Origin: Gentiana macrophylla
Lineage: Eukaryota; Streptophyta; Magnoliopsida; Gentianales; Gentianaceae
Assembly: GCA_026214975.1 (NCBI GenBank)
Contig: CM047815.1
Coordinates: 83,968,800 to 84,032,799 of the forward strand
Reading direction: 5' to 3'
DNA length: 64,000 nt
Under the pieces are notes generated by a model that ran no database searches, had not been told where the DNA came from, and saw nothing but the letters and a program-made list of their open reading frames with translations. Each line of letters opens with the position of its first letter. The first letter of the stretch is position 1. Positions 34,115 to 44,750 of the stretch are shown one piece after another. The translations under genes were made by a program, and so were the position numbers.

Positions 34115-36022
34115 TGATAGGAGTCAACTTTACGTGATTGCGGTGCATTTTCTACCACCGTTTATCCCACTTTTAGCATTTTTCTTGGTGGATTTAGACC
34201 ATCTTTGGGGTAATATCGTGAGTTTATAGCACGGGGAATAATTCCGTCGCTTTGATGGTTTACTACCTCTTTTTATTGATATTAACCTCATTCCGAGCAC
34301 CTTTACCCTCCGGAATGGTTTGTGTGTCTTGTTCGTTTATGATGTTGTAGGGCCTAGGTGACTCGAGGACCCGGAAGGCGATGTTTTGGACAAAGGGACA
34401 TGTTCGTAGCACAAGAGTGGAGTGAAGAATCATCGACGAAACCGGAACCAGTAACTTCATGGGCACTTTAGCCATATTTGAAGGAATTTTCTGGACTTGT
34501 GGTCTTCATGTAAGTTGTAGAATATTTAAAGAGCTTTCCAACGCATGTTGAATCACCTCATTTGGAGCCCTAGAAGTGAAGTTATGAGCAAAATACTGGA
34601 GCTGGGTCCTGGACTGGCGTCCACCATTTCTGGACGGGCGTCCACTGCATACAGAGAGTTGAGATTTTGGCTGGACTGGCGTCCAAAATGCCCCAAAATG
34701 ACCAAGGACGGGCGTCCGGACAGGCTCAGCCCGATTCAAAAACTCGAATAAAGTCAAACGGGCGTCCAAGGGCTTAAAACGAGCGTCCACTCAAGAACAA
34801 GCTCCCATCTTCATGCATTTACCAGCTGAACTGGCGTCCAGAAGCCCTGGACTGGCATCCAGAATGGCTGGACTGGCGTCCAGGGCTCGGTTTCGGCGAA
34901 TTTTCTGCTCTACGCTATAAATACCCCCTCATTCCATTGCTTGAAAAAAACTTCTTCCCTTAGCAAACCCTACTCCCCTTTTGCTCGAAATTTGTAATAG
35001 CTTAGAACACATTGATTTTATGTAGATCAAACACCTTTTAGCTTCCTATTTTCATTTCTTAGATTAGATTTTCACTCCAAACAACAAGTCTCCTACTTTT
35101 TGGTGATTCTCTATTTTGTACTTTTCATCTCCAAACTCGAATTTGCTGCAATTTATGGTATATTTCCTCTCTCTTTTACTTGTTATGTCTCTTATTTACT
35201 ACTTTCATTGCATTTTAATTAGTATAATGAGTAGCTAATCCCTTTCCGTAGTCGGGTCATGTGAAATTTGGTGAAATCACCCTTTGGGTGATGAAATTGG
35301 GAGTGGGTAGTGCTTTTTATTGTTGTTTCTTGCATATTCACATCTTAGAACTTGTTATAACGGATTTGAGCTAGATTAGCTACCAAGGTCAAAAACCACA
35401 CGCACCACTCTTGAGAGTTGTTCAGAGAGAGGGGTGTGGGAAAAGGGTTCTAGGATCGCGGTGTAGTCTTGGTTTAGTCGTTAAACCGAGCTCATTGTGA
35501 GGTTACTCGTTTTACGTTTAAGCGGCTCTAGTGCTAGAATTGTCTTGTTGATGATTTTTTTTAGGGATTGGTGATTAACATGGTATAAGGTGTTAGAAGA
35601 GATTTGTTCAGACTCTAACACCGGGTTTAGGAGTTTGCACCCATGAGATTGAATGTGAGAGTTTGTTTGTAGCTACACACTCCCGATTTTGTCAATCCTT
35701 GGGGTTGAGATTAGCTATATTGATCATGGTTCGGCTATGTTCCTTACTCCTTCTTCAAAATCTAGTAGTCTAATCCTTCTTTCTCTTTTTATACTTATTA
35801 GCTTGTTTTACTCTAATTTCAACAATTATCCAACACTTGATCACCTAGACTAAGAATTATGTTCACTTTGGTATTCGCAAGCATTTGTCTCTGTGGGATC
35901 GACCTCGGACTCCTGTAGCTTTACTCGCAATCAACCCGGTACACTGCCGGTTAGAGAGCTTGTTCAGTCACCGTTGTCTTGAGTATCTAATAAAATTTTT
36001 TTGGTGAAATTCAAGCTCATCA
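34115..36022 (+). repeat. 3' LTR of the Athila-like element
   Basis: 1,908 bp and nearly identical to the 5' LTR. It is 22 bp longer, mainly from an extra GGCGTCC-type unit near 34850-34880. TATA box TATAAATA at 34916-34923. The motif array (9 copies, one reading CTGGCATCCA) spans about 34613-34886. Confidence 0.95.
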
Positions 36023-36053
36023 CACATGTGTATATTACACAAATAAATCCATA

Positions 36054-36055
<2 letters not shown>

Positions 36056-36119
<64 letters not shown>
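36056..36119. repeat. (AT)n microsatellite, about 32 units
   Basis: Uninterrupted AT dinucleotides. It lies in the right part of the family B solo LTR, 33 bases outside the Athila-like 3' LTR. The peptide frame through it is an artefact. Confidence 0.97.
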
Positions 36120-36121
<2 letters not shown>

Positions 36122-37430
36122 TGCTCATGAATTCAAACACACGCTGGCACATATATAATTTGTTTATCAATATCTAATATTAATATATTTAGTAACACTA
36201 TTAATTAAATTGCACAATCCAAGTGTATCTTATACACTTTAATATGGCGCCCCATATAGCCAAATATTGGCTTCAGGAATATTCTTTAATATATATAATA
36301 GTATTAATATCTTGTATTTAATTTATTCATAATAAATAAATACCACCATATTGATTTACCACTATAACCTTTATAGTCTCGAGATAAACTTTCCTTATTT
36401 GGTCATCATCTATAACCACATTTTAATCCGACTAGATGTTCATATGTGTGTGACCCGATAGGCTTCCGAATATGTTGGCTGTAGACAAGGTGCAAATTAT
36501 GAAAATGCCCTTACATGCCTAACGATCACGGGATAGCGTCTAGAAACACACCATGACCCCCAATCATCGGAAGAGTCAAATGCAATGACTACTACTTTTC
36601 ATGTGAAACAGTTACCGTGTAACTTACAATCCTATCGCTGTAATAATATCCATACGGTCGTTAGTCGAGTGTCAAAGCATCAATGACCGTATCTTGGATA
36701 TCATGCTCTCTCGGAGTAACTCGTTTACTCTCACTTTACAAAGATTCACGAGAGTAATACATTCCTTATAAGAAGGCCATTTCGGATATTCGATCCCAAT
36801 CATAGGATAATCGATTCCCGGACGACCAATCATGTATACTCCGCATGCTTCAGTATCATACCCAATCACTACCGCATGATCGCCCCGTGGTTATGGGAAA
36901 CCTCAATAGTGTCAAAGCATGACAATCCACACTGTGATGCCATGAAGACTCCGGTCCAAAGGATAATTACACAACCGCCACATAGTGTGACACTTATCCG
37001 TGTAAGTGGGCCAGTCTAACGTACGCATTCTTTAATACACGTCCACGTATAGTCCAAGTGTCTCTTCACTTTGATAGACGAGATCTATCTCTGCCCTTAA
37101 AGACATAAGACATCTAATACATGCTAGTCTGTTTATACTATCAATGCCCTGTTTAATAGTACATCAGCCTAGAGACATTTAAGTACCAAACTTATTAAAG
37201 TGATTAGAGATCTCATCAACCATAATCGCCTATCATGGTTTCTCTATCACAGTTTAATACTAAGGACGTTATCATATAGAAATTCAAAATTGGTTCTTTA
37301 AAAGAACGTTTATATGACAACAGAAAAGCCATTTTATATATGTATAAACACAAAGAAATAGTAGAAATGATCCGACTCGGTCGGATCCTGTCCAACCCGA
37401 ATGGGTTTAGGACACTATTTAAACAGATAG

Positions 37431-40400
37431 GAATCACCCTAAGCCAGTCTTCAGATCTTGTCTTTATGGAACATGCACTAATTAATAGAATAGAAAAAAG
37501 AAGCGTTTATCTAAATACGGAAACCATTTGCGTTTACATTGTTTGAGATGTGTTACATATACCGATTTAGCATTTCTTAGTGGTTCTAACTTTATCAAAC
37601 AAAAGTCCAAGTCTTGGGTTCGTGCTACGAATATTATGTTTATCGTCAATAAGACAAACAAATTATCCTATTGAAAATGAATACGTTCGTTCCAACGAAT
37701 CCGAAAATAGAAAATGAATTTTCTATGATATTCAAGAAGTGAATCCGAGATTCATTTCTTTATATCACTCCCACTAGTCTATCTGAAATAACTGCCCGTT
37801 GTCTATTTTATTTATCGTTTAATGCAAAGCTACCTAGTTCTTCCAAAGAACTTTAGCTTTCGAGAAAAATTTCTAAGGATGCATTGGTCAGTGATCCGAA
37901 ATCACTTTCCTTATCCTCTAATTTCCTATTTATTAGTTTTTTGGTTTAGACTTAAAACTACTTAGTTTAGATGACTAACACGTATAAACATTCTTTCCCA
38001 TTCTCGTCTTTCCTTAAATGGACACAGTCTTGAACTAGTAGTTCGTTTGAGTAGACACTACTCTGGCACTGTGGGTGTCTAAGGATGTGTTATTAGCTTG
38101 GGCTATTCGATTTTTCTAATCGACAAATCATAAAGCAAGGCTTCCACTAGTTTATCGGTTCCAAATACCGTCTAACTAGCAACACTTTGTTCGAATGGTT
38201 TGGGACATCATGATAAAGCTCCCACTAGTTTATCGGTACCAAATACCATCTAACTAGCAACACTTTGTATTTATGATTTTTTAAAGATTAGGAAAACTTC
38301 AGAACTAAGCTTCCACTAGCTATCAGTTCCAAATACTGTCTAACTAGCAATGCTTTATTCTTGTTTTTCCATAAATGGAGAAACTCCGGTGCATCTATTA
38401 CACATTTCTAATGATTCAGAAAAACAACAAATCATAAGGCTAAGGCTCCCACTAGTTTATCGGTTCCAAATACCGTCTAACTAGGAATGTCTTATGTATA
38501 TGATTTTCCAATTTTTCAATTAGAAATTTTTGCCATGTAAATACACCTTTTAAAAATCCACTAAATGGATTTGTCTGATAGTCCTATATCATCTTCTGTA
38601 AACTAAGTATGGTCGTCTCTCGTTCAACACGAGTGACTTACTTGACATACCTATTTTATGTCATTTAAGTTTTTAATGGCTCAAGAGAAAAATCTCTTCC
38701 GAAAAATTAACTGCATTTATTGATAATTCACAACGTACTTGTTATTTTCCACATTTTTAATGAAGTTCTATTACTAACAGTTTAGCAGCCTAGAGATTAA
38801 AGTTGTAAAATAAACATGACAGAAAGTTAAATTAAAAAAAATAAGTTTTCACTACTTTGATTTTTATTTAGGAATAATAAAATTGTTTAAAGTCTATCCT
38901 ATCATTCCAAGGATTTAACCTCACACATCAGTGCCGCCGCAGGGTCAGACAAAGAGGTGACGATTAAACTGAAATCTCTCTCAATGATTATGCTTTGAGA
39001 ACCGAACATCTCATGGGAATCAGGCATCCCGGTCCTAAATCATTGATTACCTTCCTTTTTCTAGCCTAGATATTTCAAAAATATCCATAAAGAGTGTGAC
39101 CTACTATATCAGATCTCAAAGTACGCCCCCAGTGTGCCGCTGCAGGGTCGGTCAGTGACTCAACGAGTACCCAAAATCCTATCATTTCGTAAACCAAGCC
39201 TTGAATTTTGATAGGGGTGAACACCACCCGCAGGGGGCCAGAATCAAAGCGGCTCGAGGCGTCACCATTATCTCACGTGCTTGCATCAATAGTAGAGGCC
39301 GTGGGGTTGGCTGTCGCCTCCCCACTCCCACTCAATAATTGGAAAAAAAATGGTGGGTTTACTAATTACGGTTTCGGTCTTGACAATAGGAAAAAATAAA
39401 TCAAAGTACTCCGAACAGGGTCGGTTATGTAGGCAAGCCTACGCCGTCTTATTCATTGGAACATATATGACAGTTCAGGCCAATCCGGAAAGAGAAGCCC
39501 CCTTTAGCCCCAAGACTTATTGGCTATGCTAAGTCTTGTTGAATTACTGTAACATACATCACACGTGGAGGGGAGTCGATTATGCCGAAGCTCGGTTGAA
39601 CTCGCCCAACCATGGTTAGACCATTTCTGAACCCATGTACTCAGATTTTCTGATTTCTAAATTATCAACCAAAGCGCAATCTCGTTTCTGATTAAGGTGG
39701 TTCACCGAAAACTCAACGATTTATCTAAGTGGGATTCACCGAGAATCTATCACTAAAATCGTAACGATTGACAAAACCCGGTTCCTCGGTTTTAATAATT
39801 AGTTACTTAATTATTAACTACCACATATTAATTAAATAAGCCTTTAAACTAATTATACGAGTTATACATGCCTAATTTATTCGAAATAAACTAGCTACAT
39901 GTATGCATTGGAGTGGAATCATGATATGATGCATGTCATGGAAACCTTCCGGTTATATCATACAATTTTCGATCATACACGAAAAAAATAACGAAAAAAT
40001 AAACACCGAGATGGATCGTTGGTACCCCCGTATCTAACCTATTAAAAAAAATAAACAACCCTAACTAGGGTTTATTACTTTCTAACATAATCTGCATCTG
40101 ATAAGTTTTTTCGCTGATCGGGCAACCAAACAAACTCAGATTGTCATGAAAATTTCCAGATCTATTCTTCTTTCCTCCTTCTTCAATATGGATGGTTGGA
40201 TTCGAGTTTTGACTTGCCAATTTTCTCTAGTAAGCCGCCTAACTTGCTGCTGAATCTGTCTCTGACAGCAGCGCATCAGTGACTTCCTGGGGCCGATCGA
40301 GAATCGAGATGAAACCCGATCGACCTAACATTTTTTTGGCATGTCAATAACTCAATATTTATTAATCTGACCGGTCGGATTTGAATTTTAACGTTCCAAA

Positions 40401-40437
40401 CTCTTCCAGAAAATCGACGAGCTCACAGCTAGGGTTT
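37431..40437 (-). other. Non-coding internal region of family A element (middle)
   Basis: Continues the family A interior after the solo LTR. There is no credible protein frame on either strand. It holds four dispersed ~50-bp repeats (38139-38493), two copies of a GTGCCGC-GCAGGGT motif (near 38932 and 39131) and AT-rich stretches. Toward 40437 it would be the 5' leader side of the minus-strand element. Confidence 0.5.
38139..38493. repeat. Four dispersed ~50-bp repeats with ACTAGTGGGAG on the minus strand
   Basis: Copies at about 38139-38191, 38217-38268, 38309-38358 and 38443-38493 share CCACTAGTTTATCGG, TTCCAAATACCGTC and TAACTAG. Spacing is irregular (about 78, 92 and 134 bp). The minus strand of each reads CTAGTGGGAG, resembling the element's own polypurine tract. 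Confidence 0.85.
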
Positions 40438-40753
40438 TGTCACGAATCGGGTTTAAAATTAAAAAAGAAAATTATTTTTATTTTGATCGTTGGGACCGTT
40501 AGAGGGTGATGTCATTGAACTATCATTCCACGTCAGCAATGCGGTTGTGTCTCTATTTTTGGTTTATTACGTTAGTGGTATAAAAGGAAGGTGTTGGGTT
40601 GTAATCAAATTTGCTATGAGAATTATCTGAGTTTTCCCCCTAATTATTCTTTCTCCTTTCGTCTTCTATTTCTGTCTCTTCTTCCCCCTATTTCTGTCTC
40701 CTCTACCTCCCATTTCTGCAATTTAGTTATAATTCACTATTCAATTTGTAACA
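40438..40753 (+). repeat. 5' LTR of the 3.86-kb element
   Basis: 316 bp, TGTCACGAATC...TTTGTAACA, with TATA-like TATAAAAGG near 40579 and pyrimidine-rich sequence downstream. Matches 43979-44293 along its length. Confidence 0.93.
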
Positions 40754-40839
40754 TTTGGGATCAGAGACTACGGTCTTGCTGCCTGTTCGGGTGCAATTAG
40801 TTCGGAAAACTTGCAAAAGTCAGTATGGTGCTCATTCTC

Positions 40840-42541
40840 GCTGAAATGGAAATGAATTGGCGTTTGAAATGGTTCTTCCCACCTCGCCAAAGGGACTGGA
40901 ACGACTGTAGAAGATTATTACATTCAGTTTCGTGATTGGAAAATAAGAAATGATTAGCTTATCATTTCCAGCTGAAGAAGATGATTATATTGATGGGTTC
41001 ATTGAAAGTTTGAGGTGGGATATCCGATTGAGGTTATCTAAATGCAAGTATCATTTGAAAATGAGTAGATAGAATTGAACTTTTGATCGATCCCGGTACC
41101 TGGGATCCTATGGATGAAGACATGGTCTCTCTGGATCCCATCGAATAGGATTAGACTGATAAGTGCTTTTTATAATGCAAAATTTGAGGAATCAATGATT
41201 TAAATTGAAGAGTCTGTGAAGAGTATTGATGCACACATGGTGTTTGATAAAAATGCTGAGCAAAATGAAGATGCTGAGCACAATGAATGTGAACCTGAGC
41301 TCCCTACGATGAATCTCCACCTAGATGGCACCATTGGTGATGTACAAAAGGTCGAAGAGCAGCAGGTTGAAGAATCACTTTCTACTACTTCAATTGAAGT
41401 CACAGTGAAGGAGCAAGTAAACGAAGATCCTAAATCAGCCAACAGAATATCCAGTTGTTGGAGTGATACGCGATGTTAAACGGCTAGAGTTGGCAGAATG
41501 TCGGGAATCGGAGGAAAATGATGGTTCTGTATTAGGTAAAACTGTAGTGCAAAATGGAGCTTGCAAGGTGTTGGCTGGAATTTCTAAGATGATTCTGGAA
41601 GGAGACTTGTTGGTTATTGAAGGTACAAAAGATGCACACTACATGTTCAATGAAACGCCAACTGTAGTAGTAGTAACAGGGCCTTTACCTTTTCCAGATG
41701 CTACCTTTGAGCTGCCATCAATTACTTTCTTCACTCCAATTTCTTCACCAGCAAAGTCTCGAACCTCTGTAACCTTTATTTCCCTTCCCTGAAGGTGCAT
41801 CCGATGCAACAACATCTTTAACCACTAAAAGAGCAGCAGACGCGTGTAAGACATTCAATTCTTCATATCTGCACAGTGAGTCAATGGTTTACAATTATTC
41901 AATAGTTGAAATTGGTTGTCGTTTATTTGATCCCGGGGGAATTTATTCGCCCCAAATGGAATGCGAGGTCTTGAATTTTGATAATGAATTAGTTGAGATG
42001 GGAAGTGAAACAGATGAGAAAAATAGAGAAAATTTTATTGCAATTGTAGAGATGACCGTGAATAAAAACAATGTCCGGAAAATGCTTGAATATGCTTATA
42101 AGCAGTAGGACAATTGCCAACCCCCATGCTCTCACTCTAAAAGTAAACTCAGGTATGTGATTAAATGGTATGCAAAAATAGACAATCATCATGGCAAAAA
42201 GTTTGATAACCGATCGACATACACCTGTAGTTTAATGAATGAGGTTGTTGGTTTGATTGTGAATGAGGAGCTAAAGGAAGAAATGTATGCTCATAATGAT
42301 TATGTACTACCTCTACTCGATTGTGTTCCGCAAATTTTTTACCCCGGGAGTTCTTTAATTGTCGATGACATAATTTTTGATCTGAGTGATAGCTCTTGGC
42401 AACATATAAAGGGCTGTGATTCCACTGATTCAAGTGGTGTTAAGCATGATTTCGATAAAATTCCGGGCAATTCAAATGTTGAATTATGGGTTGGTAAGGT
42501 GATATTGTTTGCATTTGATCCGGGTGGTCATTCTTGGTTCC
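40840..42541 (+). pseudogene. Broken internal frames of the 3.86-kb element, first part
   Basis: Near 40870-41060 split frames read GTGTTVEDYYIQFRDW, then PAEEDDYIDGFIESLRWDIRL, which resembles retrotransposon gag domains. Acidic frames follow (41216-41479 with EDAEHNECEPELP; 41463-41792; 41884-42108), none with a recognised domain. The frame 42157-42576 (MIKWYAKIDNHHGKKF, YVLPLLDCVPQIFYPGSSLIVDDIIFDL) is 140 codons and ends inside the nested TRIM, so its natural end lies elsewhere. I do not recognise the last three; they could be extra element ORFs or captured host sequence. Confidence 0.5.
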
Positions 42542-42546
42542 ATAAT

Positions 42547-42898
42547 TGTGGAAAACATAGGCCCAAGCCTATATAAGAGGAGGGGCCTCATCCCCAAAAC
42601 CTAGGTTTTGAGGTGAGGGAAGTCCATCTCTTAATATGGTGGGTGAAACAACCACAAGTTTCCAATGTGGACACTTTAACACGCCCCCTGATGTGTGGGC
42701 CGGGCAACACAAGGCCAACAAATAGGACCAACACTTGCACAATAAAGGGTGGCTCTGCTACCATGTGGAAAACATAGGCCCAAGCCCATATAAGAGGAGG
42801 GGCCTCATCCCCAAAACCTAGGTTTTGAGGTGAGGGAAGTCCATCTCTTAATATGGTGGGTGAAACAACCACAGGTTTCCAATGTGGACACTTTAACA
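42547..42898 (-). mobile_element. TRIM retrotransposon (352 bp), TSD ATAAT
   Basis: Two 135-bp terminal direct repeats (42547-42681 and 42764-42898) start TGTGGAAAAC and end CTTTAACA on the plus strand. ATAAT flanks both sides (42542-42546 and 42899-42903). The 82-bp interior has a reversed primer site next to the right repeat (minus strand TGGTAGCAGAGCC). Next to the left repeat is a reversed polypurine tract (minus strand ATCAGGGGGCG). These are the defining parts of a terminal-repeat retrotransposon in miniature on the minus strand. It codes for nothing and depends on proteins from another element. Each repeat has a near-palindrome around AAAACCTAGGTTTT. Confidence 0.95.
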
Positions 42899-42903
42899 AT
42901 AAT

Positions 42904-43978
42904 GGTAAGCAACATCTTGACAATGCATTCAAGCCAAGGTTTGTCGTTGCTGTGGAGAATGTGCTGATCATGGTAAGGAAGTATCGATACAAGCCAATGC
43001 TTGAGCAAACGGAAGAGAATAACGCTAATGAACATTATCATCGACATAATGGATTGGATAGGATTTGGAGGTCAGTACCAGGAGGGATTATGTTGTTCAA
43101 AGTAATTGGTGTCATCTTGCAATCAATGGTGCAAGAGCATCTGACAAAAGTAGCTATTAAACATGCTTTAAGAGCTCTTAGGAAGTGCCATTTAGTTGAA
43201 GATGGTGCTCATGGACTAGCTTTCATTGCTTTTGCTAAGCTTTTTGTTTCTCTGGGCTCTGAGTGGAAGGAAAAGCTAAAAATCATGAAACAGAACTTCA
43301 ACATGTTATAAAGCTCAATGTCGATTATCCGAGCAGTTTGTGGTTGAAGTGGCCGAGTCAAGAGCTTCAAAAGCTTATTGGACTAAAGATTTTCTTATTA
43401 CAACTAATACTGCAATTATGTTTCCCTATATAGGTCTTTGGGCTCTTGGAAATGTGTTGAATATGGATGATGTGAGTGTTTTAGTAGGGTCTCCCACTTT
43501 GGAGAACTCAAATGACTATGATGATTTTGTTTGCAATCCGGGATAGAGTGTCATTTCCTTATACATCCTTGAGGACAAGGATGTTTTTGAGAGGGTGGGA
43601 AATGATATAGTACTTATGGATACTACATTGGGGATAATTAGGCTGATAATGATATTGAAATATTTTGTTGTTTCCATGGGGATATTTGTGCTAGTCATTA
43701 TGGAGAATTTCAATCCCAACCAACCCTACATTGGCTCAATTTGGGATGGTGATATGTACTTCAACTCTATCAATGGTCTACAACAGAGTGGCTATGTTAC
43801 AACAACAAACCTACACAAAGAAATGCTCGGGACTTTAAAATTGTATCAATGGGGTTGTAGGAAAGCTTTTATTCTTGTGACAACTGATGTTTTGAAGAAC
43901 TCTGTTTGGGATCCTGGTCCTGTTCAAGATTTTTATCACACCACCTTGAGGACAAGGTGGTTGTTGAGGGGAAGGATA
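42904..43978 (+). pseudogene. Broken internal frames of the 3.86-kb element, second part
   Basis: Frames 42961-43311 (VLIMVRKYRYKPMLEQ, KHALRALRKCHLVEDGAHGLAFIAF), 43340-43546 and 43595-44044 have ordinary protein-like composition but no family I can name. The first continues the region interrupted by the TRIM. Two copies of CCTTGAGGACAAGG with downstream purines (43567 and 43944) suggest a partial duplication of the 3' end, the second leading into the real polypurine tract. Not RT, integrase or RNase H. A host-derived segment is possible but untested. Confidence 0.4.
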
Positions 43979-44293
43979 TGTCATGAATCGGGTTTAAAAT
44001 TAAAAAAAGAGAACCATTTTTATTTTGATCGTTGGAAACGTTAGAGGGTGATGTCATCAAACTATCATTCTACGTCAGCAATACGGTTGTGTCTCTATTT
44101 TCGGTTTATTACGTTAGTAGCATAAAAGGAAGGTGTTGGGGTTGTAATCAAATATGCTATGAGAATTCTGAGTTTTCCCCCTAATTATTCTGTCTCCTTT
44201 CTTCTTCTATTTCTTTCTCTTCTTCCCCTATTTCTGTCTCCTCTACCTCCCATTCCTGTAATTTAGTTATAATTTACTATTCAGTTTGTAACA
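43979..44293 (+). repeat. 3' LTR of the 3.86-kb element
   Basis: 315 bp, TGTCATGAATC...TTTGTAACA, partner of 40438-40753. The polypurine tract abuts it on the left and the duplicated GGTTT on the right. Confidence 0.93.
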
Positions 44294-44298
44294 GGTTT

Positions 44299-44750
44299 TT
44301 ATGGCTGCTATGCTTTTCTGTTGCAGCAGCAACTTTATTGAAGCGATTGGACATCGAGATGGACTCCGATCGTCACGAAATTTTGGGGGCCTGTCCTTCG
44401 ACTTCTTTTCTTCATTCTAACCGGAGGGATTGTCGTTTCAACGGCTCAATCTTTGGGAATAAAATAAAAACGGAACAGCAACAAAACAGATCTACTTCTA
44501 GGAAACTAAAATTACAAAATTTCCTATACTCATACAAACGAATTTATATGAGTTTACAATAGATCTAACGAGTAAACAATACCAACCTCAATCCGTCTCT
44601 TCAACCAAGACATTCACAAAGGCATTCATCATGAATTTTTGAATCAATGAAAAAATTAAAACGAAAACAAGCAATCTGCACATGCTATTTCACTCCTTAG
44701 ATCTAAAATTTACATACATTGATTGCTAGATCAAAGGCTCTGATACCACT
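44299..44750 (-). other. 5' leader and primer binding site of family A element
   Basis: On the minus strand TGGTATCAGAGCC (about 44748-44736) lies two bases inside the LTR start at 44751; this is the initiator tRNA-Met site of copia elements. The rest is leader sequence without a credible gag start. Confidence 0.8.

Larger units (their letters stand above)
22081..36022 (+). mobile_element. Athila-like Ty3/gypsy element with nested Sirevirus fragment, TSD CACAT
   Basis: Long direct LTRs (22081-23966 and 34115-36022) start TG and end CTCATCA. CACAT flanks them at 22076-22080 and 36023-36027. The order is LTR, tRNA-Asp primer site, gag, protease, RT, RNase H, integrase, non-coding 3' region, polypurine tract, LTR. 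Gag is a complete 776-codon frame, whereas pol has several frameshifts and an inserted LTR fragment. LTRs are nearly identical, so insertion was fairly recent. No envelope-like ORF is visible between integrase and the 3' LTR. The copy cannot make its own pol, but its LTRs, PBS and PPT look intact and could be mobilised in trans. Confidence 0.95.
21488..37425 (-). mobile_element. Solo LTR of family B, split by an Athila-like element
   Basis: The left part (21488-22080) begins TGTTAGGAAATC and the right part (36028-37425) ends CTATTTAAACA. GATAG flanks both outer ends (21483-21487 and 37426-37430), a perfect 5-bp TSD. Without the 13.9-kb insertion this is a solo LTR of about 1,991 bp. On the minus strand its start (TGTTTAAATAGTG) matches the start of the family B LTR at 17283. 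Its middle matches 46527-46935: both carry the CACTATGTGGCGGTTGTG and GGAGTCTTCATGGCATCAC blocks. Confidence 0.88.
40438..44293 (+). mobile_element. Non-autonomous LTR element (3.86 kb), TSD GGTTT
   Basis: LTRs of 316 and 315 bp (40438-40753 and 43979-44293) start TGTCA and end TTTGTAACA. GGTTT flanks both sides (40433-40437 and 44294-44298). A primer site (TTGGGATCAGAG, 40755-40766) follows the 5' LTR, and a polypurine tract (TTGAGGGGAAGGAT, about 43964-43977) precedes the 3' LTR. There is no RT or integrase. The interior holds broken frames described separately and a nested TRIM. CCTTGAGGACAAGG occurs twice (43567 and 43944), a sequence common in 3' parts of some gypsy elements. LTRs differ slightly, so it is moderately old. 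Confidence 0.93.

Noticed and set aside
35964..36170. Minus-strand frame rich in Ile-Tyr repeats
   Set aside because: It is the translation of the (AT)n microsatellite and not a gene.
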